Positions 9,165-17,386 of a stretch of 17,386 nt of DNA are shown here, piece after piece. How positions within the stretch are numbered: the first letter of the stretch is position 1; every line of letters begins with the position of its first letter. The notes beneath the pieces were generated by a model that saw only the letters and a program-made list of their open reading frames with translations, was not told the origin of the DNA and made no database searches. The DNA comes from Phoronis ovalis (lineage: Eukaryota > Phoronida > Phoronidae): positions 1-17,386 of the forward strand of contig JAOXYB010020926.1 of the NCBI GenBank assembly GCA_028565635.1, written 5' to 3'. The position numbers and the translations under genes were made by a program.

Positions 9165-9485
9165 AATAAGTATTATTCAGTTTCAACAAAAAATTGTGAT
9201 TGATAAAAGAGAGTTGTTATATTCCTAGAATGATTGCAGTTGATGCCTTATATACCATGTAATGCAAGATATGTACAAGGCATAAGGGTATCAATGCCTA
9301 AATGCTTCTGTATCAGCTGTTAGTGGTGTATATGTACATGTAAAGCCAACTTTTCTATCATTTGTATCGTGTCTGGGAGAATGTACAATTATATATATAC
9401 GAAACAGTCACTTAAAAATGTCTTTTCAAATAAAGTACTTTTCCAGCAGTTGTATGATAGTGAATTTTAATGATTTTTTTTTCAG

Positions 9486-12400
9486 TTTGAGGACCCTAGT
9501 GGTAAGCTGGCAAAATCAGGAGCTCTGACATCATTCTATATCTCTCCGTCCAATGATACTTTCAACTCCATTGAATATCTTTATCAGGGACATTTGTCAC
9601 AGAAGTTGACAACATGTGATACTGATCAGGAAAATGTATGTTCCTTAAAGCAACACACTGTCAGAAAAAAAAAATACAGAAGTGCAGCAGCTTTTATTCA
9701 GGCTGTGTTGAAAGGTGCAAGTTCAGACAATATCACGTTAAAGAACGAATCGGGACAATTTGCATGTGACAAGTGTGAAAAATATTTTAAAAGGAAATAT
9801 CCTTTCCTAGAGCACTATGGAACACATCATACTGGTGTGAAATATTTCAAGTGTAATGTCTGTGACAAAAGCTTTGGATACATAAAATCTTTAAGAAAAC
9901 ACCAGACTGACAAATGTAAGAAAATACAAAAGCAAGAAAATACAACAGACACTTGCTGTAACAGCAGAACAAGTACACATTCTACTTGTGAACATGAAAG
10001 AATATCACCTGAAACAGTTGAAACTGAGACTGTGCAAGTCTCTTCCCCAGGTGCTAAAGCTGAGGAAAGTAAGAAAAAATGTGTTGATGTTGATAACAGT
10101 GAATTAACCAAAGTAGACTATGATGCTTGTTCCTCAATCAGGATAGAGTCAGATATGATTTCAGAGCCTCCGCATCCAAATTTGTTCGAGTTTTATTCAC
10201 AAGTTTTGGAGAATGGTACTGGCAAATTATTAAAAGCTGAGAACAGTAAAGAAAGTGTAGCGAATAATCTAAACGATGTTAATACTTGTTCTTCTCCATT
10301 AACGCAATACCAAAGAGATATTAAAAATCAGCTTGCTGTTGAAGCTGCTTCTGATGATTCTGATTCATCAGTGGTACTTTTATCTGATTATGATGACTGG
10401 TCAACAAAAGTCAAACTGGAGAAGCAAATCAGTACTGATTTTGATGATGTTGATGGAAGAAATTGTCCACCCTGCTTAGCTGTACCTCGGAGCATCACTC
10501 CTGTTCTTCAGTCTCCTTCTGAGTCCACAGACGGGGCTAGTGATTCAGAAATATATGAGATGAATCATCAGTTACCAAGGATTGATTTGTGCAGTTCCCC
10601 ATGTAGAAGTCCTCACTCCCCTTCAGTTGGTTTTTATAACTGTAAAGAGCTGAATGTTAAATTGAAAGAGGAAGGTACCAAAGCAGTTTCTGTTTCTGAA
10701 ATGTTTGATTCTGCCATAGTAAAATATGTGGAAGAATTTTCATTAGTAGAAGCACCTTGCTTATCTCCAAAAGTATTAGATCAGGCACATGTGAAGGACC
10801 CTGATTTTGCAACATCAACATCATTATTATCTCCTAATGTGCGAACAGGTGTCAGTTCCTCCCTTGAAGAAGTTAAAAATGATGTTTTTTTAACAAATAA
10901 TGAAAAGGCTCCTGATAAACTCGCAAATACGAGTACAGTTTCAAATAACACAGAGTGCGAAAAAACATTGAAATCAAATGAAATTTTGTCTGAAGAAATG
11001 ACAACTGCACAAAAAACATGTTTCAAGTGTCCACCTGATGTTGAACGTAAAATTTTAAAATCTGGAGTTGCTCCTTCAGATTCTACCGCATCGAGTATAG
11101 TTGATCTATCGTGTAATGATGTCGAACCTCAGTCTAAATCATCTCTTCACCGGCAAAGCCAACTGCCTCAAACAGAGTCGGAATGTGAAAGAGAAGCAAT
11201 GTCGAAGATAGAGTCTCATATTTCTGATAAGGAGTTTGTTGTAATTGACGAAGATATTGAGGAGAAATGTTCAACATTTATTACAAGGGAAGGAAATGAA
11301 ATTTTGCCAGTGAAAACACCGAAAACTCATTGTGTTAACGAAGAAAGTCCAGTTTGTATAGTAGGTAGGGACACAGATCTGTTGTCTCAGTCTAACAACT
11401 CTGCATCTGAAATGAATGAGGAGGAAGTTTGTAGTCTGTTTACAGATGAGAAACGAAATGGTTTCACGAAGGACTTAACTGACATCCATAATTCAGATGA
11501 AGATAACGTCATCAACAATTGTGATGATATAACAATTGATGATGCAATGATAGGAAAATATCTTGAGTCCTTCATCTCTGCTTACCCATCATTTAAACTT
11601 GAAGACTTTCTCACAATGAAAACTCACAAAGACTGGATATCCTATCATAGTAAACAAGACAGTGAAGATGCCGAAAGTATATTGGCTAATGTAGCCAGCA
11701 CGTTTGACACAGACCAACATACTTCTGGTCATGAAATACCGATATTAGAGTCTGGCGAACTTACACCACTAAAACAAAATTTCATGGAGACACATGCTAG
11801 GACATTGCCAGAGGAAGTTGTTCATTTAGAATCAAGTGATATTCCTATAGATCAAAATGAAAGCAAGCATCTTCCCTATGAACAAAATAAAAAATTGGAG
11901 TATGAAGACTGTGATGAAATATACTTAGAAAGTAAGAAAGAAGTCTTTATTAGTGATGGTTCAAAGTCTCCTTCTAACTGCAGAATTAAAGAAATGGAAA
12001 CAGTAGAGGACAATGACATGTCAGACAGGGATTATATTAAAAGATTGATCATAGACACTATTATGAACACTCTGTTGAATACAAATTCTACAGAAACTAT
12101 AGACAATTCCCTAGAGCATCAAAGTAATTCAGTTATTGAAGAAGTTGAGTTAGATGGTACAACCAGTATTAAAGATGAAAGTCTGTTGAGTTCTCCACAC
12201 TGTTACAAGACAGTAAGTGGAACTTCAGCAGATAAAGCGAACGAGTGTAAATCATCTTTTTTTCTTAGTGACAAAGGTCCACTAAGCACGTCAGTAGATA
12301 TTACAGATCAGCAAAAATCAAGTTCCATTCGTTATGAAAAATTTGGATCTGATACGTTAGTTAATGTTGTCAATAATTATGAGTGGAATTCTATTCATTC

Positions 12401-14933
12401 TGAATCATCTAAAGTGTGTCCTTGTACCCCTGAGATAACTGAAGTTGTTGATTATATTGATGCTGGTAGTATCTCTAGTTATGTTAAGGATGAATATGGT
12501 GTTGAAAATGCCATACTTGGTGTACAATCTATACGAAATCCTTCAGATTTGAATACTCTGGTGAGTGATAGCAGACCAAATTTAACACATTCAGGTCACT
12601 GTTTAGTTAAAGATGATGCATCACCATACAAAATGAGAGGAAATGAGAAAATAAATACTTCAAAAATTGTAGATGAAAAACCTCTACCTGACAATCTAAG
12701 TGCTCCAGTAAATGAAAAAATCAATGAATTGGAAAAAGAAAACTTGGAGAAGAATGTAAGCTTTTATGAGACTGACTACGATGTTAGAATTGGCTTGATC
12801 CAACTTATAAATGATTGGAGACATGAGTCTTTTAACCTTGACCTTCCATGGGAGGTGTTGCGGTCACATTGTTTGCTGTATATGAGGTGTCATAATATTT
12901 TTTATGACTACACACATTCTTGTTTTGTGGATATGAGGTGGAAAAAACCTCTATTGAAAATATTCAAACTGGACCTTCCTCAAACAGTGTCTGAGGTAGA
13001 TGCATTATCAGATGGTTCAGAATCGGATGGAAGTTTTATGCTTGATGAAAATATAGATGTGTCTGATAGTGAAGTTTTAAAAATCACTCGACCTCAAGTT
13101 GCCAGGCATCGTAAACCTGCACAAGACAGTGTTTCCCAAAACTTAATGAGCAGCTTTGAAATTCCAAGTAGTAGTAGTATATCTGGTTCATCTGACAGCA
13201 CCTTCACAGCTTTGATGTGCTTGATTCCTTCAGGAAATGCTCCTGTTGACATGAACATTCAAAGTACCGTTCTATCTCCAGAAGCTGTTCAGCAGAGATT
13301 TATCGATTCTGGAAGGCAAGGAAGTAGTGTACAACTAGTCACCATTAGTGGAATTTCACAAGACAGTGTAGCTGGATTGTTTCCAGGAATTTTGCAACGT
13401 ATGCTGGTTAATGAGACTTCAGTTTGCAGTGACAGTAAAACTGATTTGACTGCCTCAAAAAACATTTCACATGATGCTGTCAGTAGTATTGTCACAGCTG
13501 CACCTACGAGTGGAGGAACAGGCTTAAACGTTTCTTCAACTTTGGCTCAACAGGAATACTTACCAACAATAAATCAGCCAAAAGGGGAAGTAAACCTGTC
13601 TAAAAACCTTTGTTTAAACAATACAAATGCTATTTCATCATCTGCTATTTCTGATGAAAAATTAGGCCATACAGCTGTGAAAAGTTATCGACTGTGTGAT
13701 CTAAAGAAAGTGTATCGAAGAGGATTTAAATTTGTTCTGGCAACATCTCGAGGTGGAAAAGTTATACTTCCATATAAGGAATCAACATCTGAAGATTCAG
13801 ATACTGGCACAAGGTCAAGGTTAAGACCTAGAATTCGTAGACACAGAAAGAAAATGCTTCTAGATAGTAATAATGGGAGCGATGCTGATGATGAAGATTT
13901 GGAAAATAAAATTAGATCAAAATTCGGAAGACGAGGATCTTCAAAAAGTAATACCTTCCTTGGTGATGATTATGACTCAGAATCCTGGTATGATGACGAG
14001 GATAACATAAACATCAACATGTCAAAAATCAGGAGAAAGAAGTTACAAAGAAGTCATTCTTATGCTGCTGATTACGTAGGTGATCACTCAGAAATATCAG
14101 AAGATTCCGAATATCAAAGTCATTTGTCACATAAACGAAAGGCATCAAAACAAAGTGAAGAGTTAGATCCCGATTATGTTGATTATCACGAAAAGATAAA
14201 AACTATTAACAGAGCTAAGAGCAACACAAAAGTGAGCAGATCTGTGAATCATGAATTTTCATCCAACAGTAAAACGGAAAAGTACCTCAACATGCTGGCT
14301 AAACGAAAGCAAGAGCTGTTACAAACAAAATTGAAACGGAAGAAAACAGAGGGCAAAGTGGACAGTACTGTTGATCACAGTGTATCTGAAAAGTGGCATT
14401 GGTCAAATAAAAGTGTTTCTAAGAATTACGTGAATAGTGATACAATCAATTATGATACAGACCATTCCTTGGAAGAAGGTGAAGTTAGGAATTCGAGTGA
14501 TGTACATGTTGGGAAAATCTCTCTTGATGGCAATGATATTAGAAAGAAATTAAGAGCTAAAAGAAAAATGTCTTTGAAAGAACTAAGTTACTCCAGTGAA
14601 GATAGTGATGAAGATCATGTCAAATATCAATCTAAAGTGCCCAAACCTCGATCACCTAAAAAGAAAGCGCATTCAGAACAAGAAAATAGCAGCAAAGCCA
14701 AGTGCCGAAAGATTTTAATGGAAAAAATGTCTACCCAAGAAGAGTCACGACAAGAAATCAGTCACTCCTATGATGCAAATATTGCTAAGCTGTCTTCCTT
14801 AGAAACAAAATCACCCAAGAAATCTACAGATATTGAAACTGTTACCAGTTCAACTGTTTTAATGGCAAAAATGCAAGCTGAAGAGAGAGATAACAGGGAA
14901 GTAGGCAAGAAAGGAGTAATGAGGAGGAAAAAG
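9486..14933 (+). CDS. Giant exon: two zinc fingers, SUMO-type motifs, helical module, basic C-terminal region
   Basis: The acceptor is TTTTTTTTTCAG at 9485 and the donor is AAAAAG|GTAAGA at 14934. The exon is 1816 codons, phase 0 at both ends. It starts FEDPSGKLAKSGALTSFY. The first in-frame Met lies after the zinc fingers, so this is an internal exon, not a gene start. In order it encodes a C2H2 finger (9765-9827, C-x2-C-x12-H-x3-H), a TGVKYFK-type linker, and a C2HC finger (9852-9917, C-x2-C-x12-H-x4-C). Next comes a long acidic Ser-rich region with SUMO-interaction-like motifs (VVLLSDYDD 10371, IVDLS 11097, FVVIDEDIEE 11235). A Trp/Leu/Cys-rich helical module follows at about 12762-12983. 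Then a motif YRLCDLKKVYRRGFKFVLAT (13686-13745), and many Lys/Arg clusters between acidic patches to the end. This suggests a nuclear chromatin or transcription protein; its exact function is unknown. Confidence 0.88.
9765..9917 (+). other. Zinc-finger pair (C2H2 then C2HC)
   Basis: Finger 1 reads FACDKCEKYFKRKYPFLEHY and ends G-T-H, with Cys-x2-Cys-x12-His-x3-His spacing. Finger 2 reads YFKCNVCDKSFGYIKSLRKH and ends in Cys after four residues, so its fourth ligand is Cys in place of His. The two are joined by a TG-x-K-x-F-K-type linker typical of DNA-binding C2H2 arrays. The core Phe and Leu positions are present. These are the only fingers I can find in the visible protein, whereas ZNF292 and RLF carry many. 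Confidence 0.92.
12762..12983 (+). other. Compact helical module inside the giant exon
   Basis: Within a long disordered-looking protein, the segment containing DVRIGLIQLINDWRHES, then DLPWEVLRSHCLLYMRC, then SCFVDMRWKKPLLKIFKLD, is rich in Trp, Leu, Ile and Cys. It should fold as several helices. The beginning resembles, by pattern only, the R-x-x-L-L-x-x-L-x-x-x-W..F-x-x..W-x-x-L-K-R-x-C-L-x-x-M stretch that I recall closing the N-terminal domain of ZNF292/RLF. If real, it would be the end of the same helical domain displaced to a point after the fingers. Confidence 0.5.
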
Positions 14934-15182
14934 GTAAGAATTCTTACTTGAGATCCCTTTTAACTTGTTGCATTATCAGAAAATTTAGCAGTTTTAGTTG
15001 TTTGAAGATAAGATGGCTACTGGCTTATAACTAAGAACTCACGATTTCTTAATGTTTGAATTTTGATTTACAAAATCCCTCATTTGTTAACATAAAGATT
15101 TGTAATTTCTGCCTTACATGAGATAAATACTAAACATAACCATAGCTTGTAAACTCAAAACGTTTTTGCTCATTTTGTTTAG
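14934..15182 (+). other. Intron
   Basis: This 249-bp AT-rich intron runs from GTAAGA to TTTTGTTTAG, phase 0. Nothing else is seen in it. Confidence 0.8.
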
Positions 15183-15284
15183 ATGCTTGATAAAGAAGCA
15201 CAAAAAAGACAACTTTTATACCAAAGGCGCAGGGAGTGGAAATGTAGGAACAAATTACATGAGAAGAAATCTCAGTTGTGCAAG
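15183..15284 (+). CDS. Exon: highly basic helix (34 residues)
   Basis: This exon is 102 bp, phase 0 at both ends, with acceptor TTTTGTTTAG and donor TGCAAG|GTATAA. It encodes MLDKEAQKRQLLYQRRREWK and continues to KKSQLCK. It has 14 Lys/Arg in 34 residues with heptad-like Leu spacing, so probably forms a charged helix continuing the basic stretch at the end of the giant exon. It is too short for most ORF searches. The ATG at its start is internal to the spliced frame. Function is not recognised. Confidence 0.72.
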
Positions 15285-15925
15285 GTATAATTTTTTTACA
15301 GCAGGTATATGGATGGTATATTGTCTATTAAAATTATGATATACATATATATATGAAGAAGACTGTTGTTCTCGCTATAATCTCACTTTAATAAAATCAA
15401 GACCTGAAAAACTCCCTGAACTACAGAACTGGAGCAGAAATCTCAGTTGCTGTAGATATCTAGATACAGCATCTTGATAGTTGTGCTTGACTGCATGTGT
15501 TGTATGAGACAGCTGACTTATATAGCTTCAGAAAGTTAAATCAAGCAAGTGTCTAAATAACTAAAACTCAATAAAAATAAGTAACATGTTTAGCATCAAA
15601 ACTAACTTGTGATGGTGATCTCCAGTCAGTGTTCTGTCTCCACTCGAGGTTCCCAATACCAATGTTGTATTTCTTGATAACATGGAAATCTTGTCCGTAA
15701 GCTTTCAATTTATTGCTCATAATTTTGTTACTAAAATACAATGAAATATATTTAAAATATGGAGATTTGTTACAACACCAAAAAGTGCAAGAAAAACTGT
15801 GGCATATGTAATACTTCTATGTAAATACTTCAAATCACTAATTACATGTATCTGGTTGCACAAGTGTATGGGTGTAACTTTTATGTTTACAGGGTGTGAA
15901 TAATTTCTTGTGCTTTTTTTTATAG
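15285..15925 (+). other. Intron
   Basis: This 641-bp intron runs from GTATAA to CTTTTTTTTATAG, phase 0. It contains a short AT microsatellite (about 15339-15353). The - strand open frame at 15717-15968 overlaps the next exon antisense and shows no gene features. Confidence 0.75.
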
Positions 15926-16164
15926 GCCAATGACAGAGAACACAATACAATGGAAAGGATTTTATCAATTAAAAAGTCACGTTCACTTAAATATGGTGGT
16001 TCAAAGCAACATAGCAGGAAACACCTGCCTAATTTTGCCCACAATACAGTTCAGCAGACACCATATCAGTGGCCATTAGACAAGCCTCTAGCAAAAAACC
16101 CAATGGTGCTGTATTTGGAACTGAACTTTAAAAGAATTCAGTCACAAAATCCACATGTTGAGAT
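15926..16164 (+). CDS. Last visible exon; gene continues beyond the window
   Basis: The acceptor is TTTTATAG and the donor is GAGAT|GTAAGT. It reads in phase 0 from ANDREHNTMERIL and ends in phase 2 after about 79 codons, so at least one more exon is required downstream. It starts with a basic segment (SIKKSRSLKYGGSKQHSRKH). Then comes a segment with Pro and aromatic residues (QQTPYQWPLDKPLAKNP) and a helix MVLYLELNFKRIQSQNPHVE. In the unspliced reading a TAA follows immediately, but that TAA is part of the GTAAGT donor. I do not recognise the domain. Confidence 0.72.
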
Positions 16165-16270
16165 GTAAGTTCCAATTTTGATCAGTTTTGTATGTTTTGC
16201 AGTAAACATGATATGCAAGCCTATCTGGATTGAATGTATAAAAATCATAATTAGCTACGTAAGTAAAGTG

Positions 16271-16342
16271 AGAACCAGATTCAGATTCAGAACCAGATTC
16301 GACGTAAAGTCAGTACCAGATTCAGAACCAGATTCAGATTCG
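16271..16342. repeat. Short-period GATTC-type block, inverted relative to the tandem array
   Basis: The block is built from AGAACCAGATTCAGATTC units repeated with interruptions. Its core CAGAACCAGATTCAG (16323-16337) is the exact reverse complement of CTGAATCTGGTTCTG, present once in each full downstream repeat (16652-16666 and 17023-17037). The hexamer-type period gives Ser-Asp/Glu-like frames, but there is no sign of a gene. Confidence 0.8.
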
Positions 16343-16439
16343 AAAAAAAAATCAAAAATAAAAATGCTCTTAATGCAGGTATTTGATAAAAAAAACACAA
16401 CTTTTAAATTTTTTGTTTTTACTGTTTGTTTCAAGAGGT

Positions 16440-17265
16440 GAAGGTTTCCAAGCGATTTTCTGAATATTTTCACGGATTTTTAGCAGATAAACCAAAAAGC
16501 TAGTAACACTAGTTATAAAAGTTTCTTCATATGCACCTAGAATGCTCACAAAAAAGTGAAAAAAAAATGTTGCTAAGCAACTAAATTTCCAGCTATAGCG
16601 ATCAAAATGTGAGGCCGCAACGTTCGGACTTAGTTTATTCTGAATCTGATTCTGAATCTGGTTCTGCTGATAAGAAAAAGTTGTGCATCTCAAAATGTTC
16701 AAAAAGTTAATTTTTTTTATGAAAGTCGGTGATGTCAACAAATTCCACAAAAAATTATCTCTTTGCTCATTTCTTCTTTCATGCTAACCCGTATTAACAG
16801 GTAATTTTCAAAATATTTCAAACGATTTTTCTGAATATATTCACGGATTTTTAGCAGATAAACCAAAAAGCTAGTAACACTAGTTATAAAAGTTTCTTCA
16901 TACACACCTAGAATACTCACGAAAAAGTGAAAAAACATTGTTGCTAAACAACTAAATTTCCTGCTATATCGATCGAAATGTGAGACCGCAACGTTCGGAC
17001 TTAGTTTATTTTGAATCTGATTCTGAATCTGGTTCTGGGGATAAGAAAAAGTTGTGCATCTCAAAATGTTCAAAAGGTCAATTTTTTTATAAAAGTCGGT
17101 GATGTCAACAAATTCCACAAAAAATTATCTCTGCTCATTTCTTCTTTTGTGCTAACCTGTATTAACAGATGACACTAGTTATACAACTTTCTTCATACAC
17201 ACCTAAAATATCAAAAAGCGAAAAAACACTGTTGCTAAGCAACCAAATTTCCAGCAATAGCGATC
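16440..17265. repeat. Tandem repeat of about 370 bp: two full copies and one deleted copy
   Basis: Copy 1 spans about 16440-16800 and copy 2 about 16801-17168. Shared landmarks are TAGCAGATAAACCAAAAAGC (16481 and 16852), ACACTAGTTATA (16507 and 16878) and GCAACGTTCGGACTTAG, with an offset of 371 bp. By eye they are over 90 percent identical. Copy 3 begins at 17169, lacks about 76 bp of the left part, and diverges after CGATCAG near 17265. Each copy carries the near-palindrome GTTGCTAAGCAAC. The paired - strand open frames at 16370-16750 and 16735-17118 are a consequence of the repeat. Confidence 0.88.
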
Positions 17266-17386
17266 AGTGGAAACGAAAAAATAGTTAAAAGTCATGTTTT
17301 TTTTTATCAACTACGGTAATTCTTCTCAAATTCGTACAAAATTAAAATAATTATTTTTTTTAATTTTGGGGGGTGTACGAAATTTG

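Larger units (their letters stand above)
7339..9485 (+). other. Non-coding stretch: intron and/or 3'UTR of a short isoform
   Basis: About 2.1 kb without sustained coding sequence. It ends in a good polypyrimidine-CAG acceptor at 9485. It contains AATAAA hexamers at 7711 and 8681 (and others near 9429), a hairpin at 7451-7470, a 39-bp minisatellite, and a hairpin-bearing repeat fragment near 9131. The polyadenylation-type hexamers are compatible with alternative termination after 7168 or 7338, but such hexamers are common in AT-rich DNA. Confidence 0.6.
16165..17386. other. Intron start with tandem repeats
   Basis: Sequence after the strong GTAAGT donor is non-coding. It holds the GATTC-rich block (16271-16342) and the roughly 370-bp tandem repeat array, both listed separately. 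The last 120 bases are AT-rich and show no exon. Confidence 0.65.

Noticed and set aside
9118-9175. Hammerhead ribozyme
   Set aside because: CTGA..stem..GAAA looks similar, but the CUGANGA core lacks the A at position 9, and the flanking sequences do not pair to form stem I.
9594-9596. Start of the giant frame at TTG 9594
   Set aside because: The frame is open upstream to the CAG acceptor at 9485, and TTG starts are not expected in animals. The exon begins at 9486.
15950-16168. Independent small gene starting at ATG 15950 and ending at TAA 16168
   Set aside because: The frame extends upstream to a good acceptor at 15925, and the TAA lies inside a GTAAGT donor. It is an internal exon.

Overview
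The window is animal nuclear DNA, AT-rich, with one large multi-exon gene on the + strand. The evidence is coding blocks bounded by GT..AG splice sites with matching codon phases, introns full of diverged repeats, a minisatellite, and a very long low-complexity protein carrying C2H2-type zinc fingers. I infer an invertebrate, but the sequence does not let me name the phylum. I see no bacterial or viral gene and no convincing gene on the - strand.

Layout. 1-772 is upstream sequence, probably the end of an intron, without a recognisable exon. Five small exons (773-933, 1342-1565, 1784-1986, 2267-2416, 3755-3904) and the start of a long exon at 5426 encode an all-helical N-terminal domain of about 320 residues. 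From memory its pattern resembles the N-terminal region of the ZNF292/RLF/ZNF654 family of large nuclear zinc-finger proteins. The rest of the long exon (to 7165) is a Ser/Thr/Asn-rich disordered tail. Its frame closes at a TAG (7166-7168), but coding-like sequence continues in another frame to 7326 or 7336, so there is either an apparent frameshift or an alternative C-terminus. 7339-9485 is non-coding and reads as either an intron or the 3'UTR of a short isoform plus an intron. It holds a 39-bp minisatellite (8060-8445) and a hairpin-bearing repeat fragment near 9131. A giant exon (9486-14933, 1816 codons) encodes two zinc fingers, a long acidic/serine-rich region with SUMO-interaction-like and sumoylation-consensus motifs, a compact helical module, and a Lys/Arg-rich C-terminal third. 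Two further exons (15183-15284, 15926-16164) follow. The last ends in phase 2 at a strong GTAAGT donor, so the gene runs out of the window.

The final 1.2 kb (16165-17386) is intron containing roughly 370-bp tandem repeats (two full copies and one deleted copy) and an inverted block built on GATTC-type hexamers.

Taken together, the exons predict a nuclear chromatin or transcription protein of more than about 2800 residues. The visible CDS lacks the start and the end. The points most worth a second look are the alternative C-terminus and frameshift around 7165-7336, the combination of a ZNF292-like N-terminus with only two zinc fingers and many SUMO-type motifs, and the helical module after the fingers.
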